17,043 nucleotides of DNA from JBGTBQ01 sp041749275 (GTDB taxonomy: Bacteria; Acidobacteriota; Blastocatellia; Pyrinomonadales; Pyrinomonadaceae): the NCBI GenBank assembly GCA_041749275.1, contig JBGTBQ010000258.1, positions 1 through 17,043 of the forward strand, read 5' to 3'. Both the position numbers and the translations under genes were made by a program. Under the pieces are notes generated by a model. It saw nothing but the letters and a program-made list of their open reading frames with translations. It had not been told where the DNA came from and searched no databases. Of this stretch, positions 1 through 7,030 are shown one piece after another. The first letter of the stretch is position 1, and every line of letters begins with the position of its first letter.

Positions 1-49
1 ATTCCTCCAACGCAGCAATAGATTCGGCAGCAACAGTTTTCGCAGTCAT
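1..49 (-). CDS. N-terminus of an unidentified divergent gene, cut by the window edge
   Basis: A minus-strand ATG at 49-47 opens a frame that stays open to the window edge and reads MTAKTVAAESIAALEE. A strong ribosome binding site (GGAGAAGGAG on the minus strand, about 52-61) sits just upstream, which is why I call it a real gene start despite only 16 visible residues. It is transcribed away from the double-glycine peptide gene and shares its intergenic region, so it may belong to the same system. The visible residues are too few to name a family. Confidence 0.5.
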   Translation of the reverse strand, partial: MTAKTVAAESIAALEE

Positions 50-178
50 CGCTCCTTCTCCCTTCAAAAGAGACAAATCTGCTTAAACTATGCTCTGTCG
101 CTCGGTTAGTAAAGGAATCTCATAATGCGATTGCCCTATCCATGGCGCGGAAGTGGGCGCGAGTTCCGGGCCGAAACG

Positions 179-207
179 TTTACATCAGATTTGCGTGGTG
201 ATAGACT
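179..207 (+). promoter_or_regulatory. Candidate sigma-70-like promoter for the double-glycine peptide gene
   Basis: TTTACA (179-184) and TAGACT (202-207) are separated by 17 nt; they match the consensus boxes at 5 of 6 and 4 of 6 positions. Transcription would start near 214 and leave a leader of about 70 nt before the ATG at 285. A second -10-like box, CATAAT at 121-126, lacks a convincing -35. The call rests on motif similarity alone, and the host's promoter preferences are unknown. Confidence 0.35.
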
Positions 208-224
208 GCGCCGACGCGAGGATG

Positions 225-244
225 GGCGGGGCCAAGCTCCCGCC
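225..244 (+). other. GC-rich hairpin in the 5' leader of the peptide gene
   Basis: GGCGGG (225-230) pairs with CCCGCC (239-244), with a further G-T wobble inside and a six-base loop. It ends about 20 nt before the AAAAGGAG ribosome binding site. It may stabilise the leader transcript or do nothing; in GC-rich DNA such short stems also arise by chance. Confidence 0.3.
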
Positions 245-284
245 TCGATTGCAACCACACCCCGGAAAAGGAGTAGATATCCGC

Positions 285-437
285 ATGGCAAAAAAGAAAG
301 AGGCGGTCAAGCCGACGAAGAAGGAAGTCAAGAATAACATCAAAGCGCGCAAGGGTGGCTTTGAGGAATTGAGCGCCGAAGAGTTGAGCACGATCATCGG
401 CGGACGCGGGTTAAACGCGCCGGTTATGAGTTGGTAG
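285..437 (+). CDS. Double-glycine leader peptide precursor (bacteriocin or pheromone type), 10-residue core
   Basis: This 50-residue product is a likely precursor of a small exported peptide. Residues 1-25 are lysine-rich and end in KGG. Residues 28-40 read ELSAEELSTIIGG, which matches the double-glycine leader pattern LSxxELxxIxGG recognised by C39 peptidases. Cleavage after Gly40 would release the decapeptide RGLNAPVMSW. The ATG at 285 is chosen because AAAAGGAG (266-273) precedes it by 11 nt; an in-frame ATG at 153 would add 44 residues unlike a leader and lacks such a site. The C39 exporter at 1264-3465 is the obvious processing partner. The core has no Cys or Thr and only one Ser, so a lanthipeptide is unlikely. 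It could be an unmodified pheromone, a peptide modified at Trp or Asn, or one member of a set encoded beyond the left edge. The leader call is strong; the activity is unknown. Confidence 0.85.
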   Translation: MAKKKEAVKPTKKEVKNNIKARKGGFEELSAEELSTIIGGRGLNAPVMSW

Positions 438-451
438 GCTCTCAAGACTAA

Positions 452-526
452 GGTCAGCCGACATCACATACGCAACCCGAGGCGCCGAAACTCAGCCTCG
501 GGTTGCGTATGTGATGTCGGCTGACC
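452..526. terminator. Perfect 32-bp inverted repeat between peptide and exporter genes (attenuator or partial terminator)
   Basis: Bases 452-483 are exactly the reverse complement of 495-526, with an 11-nt spacer (GCCGAAACTCA). The repeat begins 14 nt after the precursor stop. There is no T-run after it, so it is not a canonical intrinsic terminator. A likely role is to stabilise the 3' end of an abundant precursor mRNA and limit read-through into the exporter genes. A mobile-element-derived palindrome is the alternative. Confidence 0.7.
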
Positions 527-609
527 GTTCAAGAAAGTAATGCGCGCGGTAAGCGGTACAGCGACCCTCCGTCAGAGTCTCTACCCTTTCCCTTCAAAGT
601 AATACCTGC

Positions 610-1149
610 ATGGAGAAGCGTGATCCTTTCGAGGACATGAGGCCGATACAGTATCAGGACGTTTATCAGGCGGACGACCACCCCCTGATTGACGTGAGTA
701 AGAGCGCGGCGCGGTGGACGGCCTACTTCCTGATGGCGGTCGTGCTGCTGCTCATCTTCCTCGGCTCGAACGTCAAACTGGCCCGCTACGTCACCTGCCA
801 GTTCGTCCTCGAAGGCAGCGAACAGGGGCAGGGCGAGGGCGACACGCTCTACGCTTCGGCCTCAATTCCTCCCGAACAAATAGGCTTCGTTAAGGAGGGC
901 GCCCCCGTCATCCTCAACGTTGCGACCTTCCCGCACTACGAGTGGGGCGCGGTGGAGGGAAGGATTCAGACCCTCAGCCTCACGCCCGACGAGAAAGGGG
1001 ATTACCCCATCAGGGTCGAGATCACGAACACCGGGAAGTTGAAGGGCAGACTACAGGTCGGCATGAACGGCGAGCTCTCCATCCCCGTCGAGGAGAAAAG
1101 CTTCTTCGGCTACGTCTTCGAGAAGGTTCGGAAGGCTACCACGCCCTGA
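610..1149 (+). CDS. Minimal HlyD-like membrane fusion (adaptor) protein
   Basis: This 179-residue protein has a short cytoplasmic N-terminus, one membrane segment at about residues 36-52 (AYFLMAVVLLLIFLG) and an extracytoplasmic part. Around residues 80-125, LYASASIPPEQIGFVKEGAP followed by VILNVATFPHYEWGAVEGRI matches the C-terminal beta-barrel domain of HlyD/CvaA adaptors, which work with C39 ABC exporters. The lipoyl domains and alpha-helical hairpin that make usual family members about 400 residues long are absent: the protein goes from the membrane anchor almost directly to the barrel. The reading frame is continuous, so this looks like a compact form and not a frameshifted one. The ATG at 610 has no clear ribosome binding site; an in-frame ATG at 637 is possible but would shorten only the tail. 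Its place just before the exporter gene supports a role in secreting the double-glycine peptide. Confidence 0.7.
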   Translation: MEKRDPFEDMRPIQYQDVYQADDHPLIDVSKSAARWTAYFLMAVVLLLIFLGSNVKLARYVTCQFVLEGSEQGQGEGDTLYASASIPPEQIGFVKEGAPVILNVATFPHYEWGAVEGRIQTLSLTPDEKGDYPIRVEITNTGKLKGRLQVGMNGELSIPVEEKSFFGYVFEKVRKATTP

Positions 1150-1150
1150 A

Positions 1151-1174
1151 GGAGGGGGAACACTTCCGCCCTCC
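1151..1174 (+). other. Hairpin directly after the adaptor stop codon
   Basis: GGAGGGGGAA (1151-1160) can pair with TTCC plus CCCTCC (1164-1174), giving a ten-pair stem with one bulged G at 1168 and a CAC loop. No T-run follows. It occupies the 114-nt gap between adaptor and exporter and may modulate their relative expression. The remaining gap to 1263 shows nothing else. Confidence 0.4.
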
Positions 1175-1263
1175 GCACCCGTCGCCAGCCCCTTCGCCAC
1201 GACCCTTCTGCCCGAGGCGCAAGCCAACGGTATGTAAGACGCTGAGAGAGTTCTGATCCGTCT

Positions 1264-3465
1264 ATGGTCATCAAGCTGCACAGGCAGAAAGCTTTCAAAA
1301 CAATCAGGCAGAGGGACGTGAGCGAGTGCGGCACGACATGTCTGGCGATGATCCTGAAGCACTACGGGATGTACAACCTTCAGGCGACGCTGCGTAAGCT
1401 GGCTCACGTCAGCAAAGAAGGGACGAGCCTGCAAACGCTCAGCGAGATCGCCGAGAGCTTCGGCTTTCGGGCGCAAGGGTACAAGGGGGATTTCGACCTG
1501 CTCTCGCGGATACATCTGCCCTGCATCGCCCATTACGAGGGCAACCACTTCGTCGTTATCTACAAGATCAGCCGGGAGCACGTCTGGATCGCCAACCCTG
1601 CCTACGGGGCTGACCGCCTGAGCCGGCAGGACTTTTCCTCAAGGTGGAACGGCGTCGTGCTGACGCTGGAGCCGACCAGCAGCGTCTTCAAGAACAAGGA
1701 CCTTGAGGAGCTAATCGAGGAGCAGAAGGAGGTCGAGCGAAGCGTCTTCCGCAAGTTCTACCTGTCGCTGCTCTACCCCTTCAAGTTCGTGCTGCTTGAG
1801 ATTCTGGCCGTCAGCTTCATCCTGCAACTGCTGGGACTCACGCTGCCCTTCTTCACGCAGAACATCATTGACCGGGTGCTGGTCTATCGGGACGAAAGGC
1901 TCCTCTACGCCACGCTGCTAGGGATGCTCGGCATCTTCCTCACGCACGTCGCCTTCACCTACTTCAGAAATCTGCTCGTCGCGCAGTTCAAGACAAACTT
2001 CGAGTCGCGCTTCTTCAGCAACTTCTTCAACCACTTCCTCCATCTCGAACAGGGCTATTTCGACAGCCACCGCAGGGAAGACCTCATCAACCGCTTTCAG
2101 GAGAACCTGAAGGTCAGGCGGGTGCTGTCGCCCGCCATCCTCCAGCCTTTGGTTGACCTGCTCTTCGTTGTCAACTTCGTGGCCGTGCTCTTCTTCTACA
2201 ACCTGACGCTGGCCTGCATCGCCTTCGCCTTTGTTTTCCTCATGCTGGTCACGGCGCTCGTCTTCACCCCCAAGCTCCGCAGGCTGGAGAACAAGGTTTT
2301 CCACGAGAACGCCGACACGATGGCGCGCTTCATGGACACGCTGCTCGGCATGCAGACGGTCAAGCTGTTGAGCCTTGAGCGGTTGAAGATGTGGGAGTGG
2401 AAGCGCATCTACACGAGAGGGCTGAACAGAGTGCTGCGGACGGAGCAGACTTACGCGCGTCTCCAGTCCACCGTGCGGGGCGTCTACTTCCTCGGCCAGT
2501 TGACGGTCTTCTGGGTCGGCGCGCTGATGACCCTGCGGGGCGACCTCTCCATCGGCCAGTACATCGCGTTCGTCGGCATCTTCACGACCGTCCTCATCTC
2601 GCTCAGCAGCATCTTCGCGCTCTGGCCGATGCTGACGGAAATCTCTATCAGCTACTCGCGCCTCAACGACGTGCTGGCGACGACGCCCGAAAAGGCCGAC
2701 CTCTTGAGTCAGCGAACCGACCCCGAGCGCATTGAGAAGATAGAGCTGCGCGACCTGTCCTTCCGCTACACAGAGACGGGCGAGAGGTACGCGCTCCGGA
2801 ACGTCAACCTGACCATCGTCGGCGGCGAGCACCTTGCCATCGTCGGGAGGAACGGGTCGGGCAAGACCACGCTGGCGAAGCTTCTGACGAAACTCTACAC
2901 GCAGTACGACGGCCACATCCTCGTCAACGGCGTGGACTTGCAGGGCATCCATCCGCGGTTCCTGAGAAAGAAGATCGTCATGATTCCGCAGACGGTCTAC
3001 CTCTTTTCCGGGACGATCTCCGAGAACATCGCCTGCGGCAACCCCGACGCCTCGATGGCCGACGTGGTGGAGGCGGCGAAGCTGGCCGACATCCACGACC
3101 ACGTCAAGGGTCTCTACCTCGGCTACAACCAGATGATCAGCGAAGACAACAACAGCTTCTCGGGTGGGCAGAGGCTGAAGGTAGCCTTCGCCAGACTCTT
3201 CCTGTCAGACCCCGAAGTCATCATCCTCGACGAAGCCAGCAGCGCCCTCGACGTGGAGACCGAGCACCTGATTATGAGTAACCTGAAGCGACGCTTCGCG
3301 GGGAAGACGATCATCTCCATCGCCCATCGCTTACACACCGTGCGGGGGGCGGACAGAATCATCGTGCTCGACGACGGGGGCATCGTCGAAGAGGGCGACC
3401 ACCACTCTCTGCTTGAGAGAAAGGGCCTCTATCATCGCTTTATCAACACCTACCTTGACGTTTGA
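1264..3465 (+). CDS. C39-peptidase-containing ABC exporter (PCAT) for double-glycine peptides
   Basis: This 733-residue inner-membrane protein should cut leader peptides at Gly-Gly on the cytoplasmic side and export the core. Residues 1-135 form a C39 peptidase: oxyanion Gln16, catalytic Cys22 in SECGTTC, and His95 in GNHFVVIY. The third triad position, 16 residues after the His as in ComA-type enzymes, is Asn111 (ANPAYG) instead of the usual Asp. A transmembrane domain follows at about 160-450. The ATPase domain has Walker A GRNGSGKTT (528-536), signature FSGGQ (632-636), Walker B VIILDEA (652-658) with catalytic Glu657, and the H-loop in IAHRLHT. The length is normal for PCATs, and all nucleotide-binding motifs are intact. 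The ATG at 1264 has only a weak GAGAGAG upstream. The neighbours are the adaptor, the precursor and the protease-like gene that starts 3 nt after its stop, which suggests translational coupling. Confidence 0.93.
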   Translation: MVIKLHRQKAFKTIRQRDVSECGTTCLAMILKHYGMYNLQATLRKLAHVSKEGTSLQTLSEIAESFGFRAQGYKGDFDLLSRIHLPCIAHYEGNHFVVIYKISREHVWIANPAYGADRLSRQDFSSRWNGVVLTLEPTSSVFKNKDLEELIEEQKEVERSVFRKFYLSLLYPFKFVLLEILAVSFILQLLGLTLPFFTQNIIDRVLVYRDERLLYATLLGMLGIFLTHVAFTYFRNLLVAQFKTNFESRFFSNFFNHFLHLEQGYFDSHRREDLINRFQENLKVRRVLSPAILQPLVDLLFVVNFVAVLFFYNLTLACIAFAFVFLMLVTALVFTPKLRRLENKVFHENADTMARFMDTLLGMQTVKLLSLERLKMWEWKRIYTRGLNRVLRTEQTYARLQSTVRGVYFLGQLTVFWVGALMTLRGDLSIGQYIAFVGIFTTVLISLSSIFALWPMLTEISISYSRLNDVLATTPEKADLLSQRTDPERIEKIELRDLSFRYTETGERYALRNVNLTIVGGEHLAIVGRNGSGKTTLAKLLTKLYTQYDGHILVNGVDLQGIHPRFLRKKIVMIPQTVYLFSGTISENIACGNPDASMADVVEAAKLADIHDHVKGLYLGYNQMISEDNNSFSGGQRLKVAFARLFLSDPEVIILDEASSALDVETEHLIMSNLKRRFAGKTIISIAHRLHTVRGADRIIVLDDGGIVEEGDHHSLLERKGLYHRFINTYLDV

Positions 3466-3467
3466 TA

Positions 3468-5672
3468 ATGGTCTATAACTCGAAGCGCAGCGTGCGCGCA
3501 TCCAAGCCCGCCGGGGCCGAAAAACGTTTCAGCAGTTTCCGCTGGCTCGACAGCCCGGTCGAGTACGGGGCGGCGGCGGGGCTGCTGCGCCTCGGCGTCA
3601 TCCCGCTTCTGGCCCCGGCTGGGCGCCGACGCCTGAGACGCTGGGAAGAGATTCTGCGTTGGTACGGGCTGGAGCCAGATGCGGGCAGCCTCGACGCCGC
3701 ACCGCCGACGGAGGTCGAGCCTGACGGGCCTGATGTCGTCGTGGGTTTCGACGACGAATACCGCTCGGCGGCGGCCATGCTCGCCGCGGCGACGGGCAGG
3801 CGGGTCGTCGTCGCGCCACACGACGACCCGCTTTGGCCGCTCGACGAAGGTCTCCGCGCCGGCTCGGCTGTCTTCGTCGGTCGTCCACACAATCTGCGTA
3901 AGGAGAACGTGCACATGTTCGCGCGTTCGCTGGAAATCCCGTGGGGGGTGTTGACGGCCAGCGACCTCCCGGCGATGAGCTTCCTGCTGGCGAAGCAACT
4001 CGCCAACCGGCGCGCGGCCGACGGCGGGGCGTTGCTGCTCGACGCCCCGACCGAAGCGGTCAAAATTGACGGCGGCGCGGCGCACGCGGACGGCTACTCC
4101 CTGACCGACGGCGAGAGCCTGACGAGACTCCTGACGACGCAATCGTTCAACGACATGGTCGTCCACGCGCACGGCGAGGGGGCGCACGCCAACCTCAAGT
4201 CGGCGGTGCTGTGCGGGCTGCTGGGTGAGGCGGAGTCATGGAGGGGCGGGGCGCTGCTTAACGGCTGCCGACAGGTGGGCGCCAAGCGTTACTGTAAACG
4301 CGCCTCGCGGCAGCGCCGCCACATCTTCTCGTTCGGCGACCTCCGGGCCAGGAACGTATACCTCTTGTCCTGTAACGGGTTCACGACCGTGGGCGAGTTG
4401 TACCCCACGGACGTGAGTGCCGTGCTCTCCGCGGTCGAGGGCTACCCGGCCACCTTCCTCACCTCAGACCGTTCGCTCGGCATCGAGACGAGGCTCCCGG
4501 CGCTGGCGTTTCAACTAAGCAGCCAAGGCGTCGGGGCTGCCGCGATCTGCCAGTCGCTGAACCGGATTATGATGTTCCGCTACCGGGTGCGCCCCTTCGT
4601 CCTTTGCGGAGACCCGCTGGGCGCAGGCGTCGGCGCCCCGTCCGAAGCGTCTGCCGGAGACCTCTCCGTCAGCCCGCGTGAGGCGGCCCATTTAATCGCC
4701 CTCAAGGGCTGGGAGGCGGCCCCGGTCATCGGCCTTGCGAAAGACCCTCCGGGGGTTTCTCTCTTCCGGGGCGAAGGGTCTTCCGGCGCGCTCCTGTCCA
4801 ACGGGACGAAGCGGCGCAGGGTGAAGATCGAAGACTTTTCGGCACGCTGGCAGGCCCGGCGCGAACGCATCGTGACCCTTGCCCGCCGTGGGCAGACGTT
4901 GGGACGCGCGACCGCGCTCATCAAAGATTTCTGGTGGGAGAGGCACCGGGAGCACGCCGAGTTCCGGGAGATGCTGGCGGAGCTTGAGGCCGCCGGTCGC
5001 AAGCTCCTGACCGCGACCCAGCGGAGCTTAAGGGGGTTGGAGAACATTCGCTGCGAGGGCGTCTGGAGTCCGCGGGTGGAGATACTTTTCGACGCCGCCG
5101 AGCGCCACGCTGGCGAGTGGGACGAATGCCTCGCGCGCGTCATCGAAGGGTACATACTCGACTGGGACTTGGCGCGCATCCTCCTGCACGACGGGCTTCA
5201 GACAACCGTCAACTCCGGCGAACGGTGTCAAAGGTGCGGGCTGGAGCTCGTGCTGACGGAGGCGACAGACTACGTGGACGGCTGCAAAGCGTCCGCCGCC
5301 ACCGACTGTCCGAACTGCGGGCCGCGGGAGTGCTGGCAGATCGGAGGCGTCCGGTTCGCCGTCAAGGGGAAGACGGAGATTCACCCCGGCCAACTGTACA
5401 GCTTCAGTGTCGAGGCAAGGCCGACAGTCGGACAGCCGTTTTTCGAGACGCAGTCGGGCTACGTCGTCGCGCAATTCCAGGACCTCGGCGGTAAACCCTT
5501 CTGGAGCGAAATCGCCGCGGTCAAGAACGGGAAGGCGCGTTTCAGTGTGCCGGTGCCGCGGGGTTGTCCGCCCGACATGCAGACCCTTTGGATCGCGTGG
5601 GTGCAGGGCGTGACCGTCTCGGCGTGGCGACTACAATACGCCTGTGTGCCGGCGGGCGTCCGTCGGAGTTGA
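3468..5672 (+). CDS. CHAT/caspase-fold-like cysteine protease homologue with zinc ribbon
   Basis: I do not recognise a named family for this 734-residue protein. Its middle resembles clan CD proteases such as CHAT and gingipain domains: a hydrophobic strand ending in a His-Gly (MVVHAHGEG, His235), then about 65 residues later a strand ending in Cys (VYLLSCNGF, Cys302), followed by a segment like the post-catalytic helix and strand (AVLSAVEGYPATFLTSDR). Residues 587-617 contain CQRC and CPNC pairs 24 residues apart, with Cys606 and Cys622 nearby, as in a zinc ribbon. The last 100 residues look beta-rich. The N-terminal 170 residues include an alpha/beta-looking stretch (VVVGFDDEYRSAAAMLAAAT) with no clear assignment. 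There is no signal peptide, so it is probably cytoplasmic. The ATG at 3468 lies 3 nt after the exporter stop; a TTG at 3462 overlaps that stop and is less likely. Operon position suggests a role in precursor maturation, immunity or sensing of the peptide; this is inference. Confidence 0.7.
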   Translation: MVYNSKRSVRASKPAGAEKRFSSFRWLDSPVEYGAAAGLLRLGVIPLLAPAGRRRLRRWEEILRWYGLEPDAGSLDAAPPTEVEPDGPDVVVGFDDEYRSAAAMLAAATGRRVVVAPHDDPLWPLDEGLRAGSAVFVGRPHNLRKENVHMFARSLEIPWGVLTASDLPAMSFLLAKQLANRRAADGGALLLDAPTEAVKIDGGAAHADGYSLTDGESLTRLLTTQSFNDMVVHAHGEGAHANLKSAVLCGLLGEAESWRGGALLNGCRQVGAKRYCKRASRQRRHIFSFGDLRARNVYLLSCNGFTTVGELYPTDVSAVLSAVEGYPATFLTSDRSLGIETRLPALAFQLSSQGVGAAAICQSLNRIMMFRYRVRPFVLCGDPLGAGVGAPSEASAGDLSVSPREAAHLIALKGWEAAPVIGLAKDPPGVSLFRGEGSSGALLSNGTKRRRVKIEDFSARWQARRERIVTLARRGQTLGRATALIKDFWWERHREHAEFREMLAELEAAGRKLLTATQRSLRGLENIRCEGVWSPRVEILFDAAERHAGEWDECLARVIEGYILDWDLARILLHDGLQTTVNSGERCQRCGLELVLTEATDYVDGCKASAATDCPNCGPRECWQIGGVRFAVKGKTEIHPGQLYSFSVEARPTVGQPFFETQSGYVVAQFQDLGGKPFWSEIAAVKNGKARFSVPVPRGCPPDMQTLWIAWVQGVTVSAWRLQYACVPAGVRRS

Positions 5673-5682
5673 GCACGCGCCC

Positions 5683-5696
5683 GCGTCCGCGGACGC
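5683..5696. repeat. Perfect 14-bp palindrome after the protease-like gene
   Basis: GCGTCCGCGGACGC reads the same on both strands and lies 10 nt after the stop of the preceding gene and about 70 nt before the NamZ-like gene. It could be an operator half-site pair or a weak terminator stem; no T-run follows. GC-rich DNA yields such palindromes by chance fairly often. Confidence 0.3.
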
Positions 5697-5765
5697 CGTG
5701 TTGACTTCCGCCGGGACCGGCTTCACGATAGAACATTATCGGCTACAAAAGGAGAATAAACGGAA

Positions 5766-7016
5766 GTGAATAAGGATGTTTCGACGCCGACTGTTGAAGG
5801 TCAGCGCCCGCGCGGGTCGGCCTCCGCGCCGCGCGGTTCCGGACGCCGGCAGACGACTCTCGGTGTGGAGAAGCTTTTGGACGAGCGGCTTGACCTCCTG
5901 CGCGGCGCGCGCGTCGGCCTGATCTGTAATCAGGCTTCGGTCACGCACGAACTGGCGCACGTCGCCGACATCTTCCACCAACAGGACGGCATCAACCTGA
6001 CGGCGCTCTTCGGCGCGCAGCACGGCATCCGCGGCGACGTGCAGGACAACATGATCGAGACGGCGCACGACATTGACAAAGAGACGGGCCTGCCCGTCTA
6101 TTCCCTCTACAGCGAGACACGCGAGCCGACCGAAGAGATGCTCGACAAGGTGGACGTGCTCGTCTTCGATATGCAGGACGTGGGCTGCCGCATCTACACC
6201 TTCGTCTACACGCTGGCGAACTGTATGCGCGCGGCGCGGAAGTACGGTAAGCGGGTCGTGGTCTGCGACCGCCCGAACCCGATAGGCGGCGTGCAGGTGG
6301 CGGGCGTCGTGCTTGAGCCGGAGTACGCCTCGTTCGTCGGGCAGTTCCCGATAGCGACGCGACACGGGATGACCGTCTGCGAGCTGGCGAAGATGTTCAA
6401 CGAGCATTTCGACATCGGGTGCGATCTCGAGATGGTGCTGATGGACGGGTGGGAGCGCGCACAGTGGTTCGACCAGACCGATGCGCCATGGGTCATACCC
6501 TCGCCGAACATTCCGACGCTCGACAGCGCCATCGTCTTCCCGGGCACGGTGCATGTCGAGGGCACGCAGGTGTCGGAAGGGCGCGGCACGACGCGGCCTT
6601 TCGAACTGGTCGGCGCGCCCTACATTGACGCGGCGGAGTACGCGCGGCGGCTCGAAAGCATCGGGCTGCCCGGCGTCTACTTCCGCGCCAACTACTTCCA
6701 GCCGACGTTCCAGAAACACGCGCGAGTGACCTGCGGCGGCGTGCAGATACACGTCACCGACCGCGCGAGCTTCGAGCCGGTGATCAGCGGAGTGGCGACC
6801 GTCAAGCTGGCCTACGACATGTACCCGGAGGAGTTCCGCTGGAAGGAGGACGCCTACGAGTACGTCTACGACAAGAACCCTTTCGACGTGATTGCTGGCA
6901 CGAACAAGCTGCGCGAATCCTTCGAGCGCGGCGACTCAATCGAGGCCATACAGGAATCTTGGCGCGAGCGGCTCGAAGAGTTTCGCCGTCTGCGCGAATC
7001 GTTCCTGCTCTACTGA
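5766..7016 (+). CDS. NamZ-family (DUF1343) exo-beta-N-acetylmuramidase homologue
   Basis: This 416-residue protein matches the DUF1343 family over its length from about residue 35. Landmarks are GVEKLLDERLDLLRGARVGL, QHGIRGDVQDNM, LPVYSLYSETREPTEEML, VLVFDMQDVGCRIYTF, DRPNPIGG and RHGMTV. Characterised members (Bacillus subtilis and Tannerella forsythia NamZ) remove terminal N-acetylmuramic acid from peptidoglycan fragments. Two points stand out. First, the N-terminus is a polar stretch with no signal peptide, although characterised members are exported, so this one may act in the cytoplasm. Second, the family motif I recall as PEHG reads AQHG here, placing Gln85 where Glu is common; whether that residue is catalytic I cannot verify. 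The GTG at 5766 is preceded by AAAAGGAG (5747-5754, 11-nt gap). No convincing promoter was seen, and it may be read through from the upstream operon. Confidence 0.85.
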   Translation: MNKDVSTPTVEGQRPRGSASAPRGSGRRQTTLGVEKLLDERLDLLRGARVGLICNQASVTHELAHVADIFHQQDGINLTALFGAQHGIRGDVQDNMIETAHDIDKETGLPVYSLYSETREPTEEMLDKVDVLVFDMQDVGCRIYTFVYTLANCMRAARKYGKRVVVCDRPNPIGGVQVAGVVLEPEYASFVGQFPIATRHGMTVCELAKMFNEHFDIGCDLEMVLMDGWERAQWFDQTDAPWVIPSPNIPTLDSAIVFPGTVHVEGTQVSEGRGTTRPFELVGAPYIDAAEYARRLESIGLPGVYFRANYFQPTFQKHARVTCGGVQIHVTDRASFEPVISGVATVKLAYDMYPEEFRWKEDAYEYVYDKNPFDVIAGTNKLRESFERGDSIEAIQESWRERLEEFRRLRESFLLY

Positions 7017-7030
7017 GCGTCTTTGCAGAC

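Noticed and set aside
153..284. Longer 94-residue version of the precursor starting at 153
   Set aside because: The added 44 residues lack leader features, and the ATG at 285 has a clear AAAAGGAG site whereas 153 does not.
125..337. A 70-residue plus-strand frame overlapping the peptide gene
   Set aside because: Arginine-rich and compositionally typical of an out-of-frame reading; no ribosome binding site, and it overlaps the far better supported precursor.
452..526. Insertion-sequence terminal repeats
   Set aside because: Only 11 nt separate the arms, so no transposase could lie between them; no target-site duplication is obvious.
438..609. Remnant of missing HlyD lipoyl or coiled-coil sequence upstream of the adaptor
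   Set aside because: The gap is filled by the 32-bp inverted repeat and does not translate into adaptor-like sequence, and the adaptor already has its membrane anchor in frame.
1918..3102. A 394-residue minus-strand frame
   Set aside because: It lies entirely opposite the C39 ABC exporter, whose motifs are unmistakable; its product is Arg/Glu/Val-rich with no domain signals.
5736..6752. A 338-residue minus-strand frame
   Set aside because: It lies opposite the NamZ-family gene and is His/Arg/Val-rich, as expected of an antisense shadow in GC-rich DNA.
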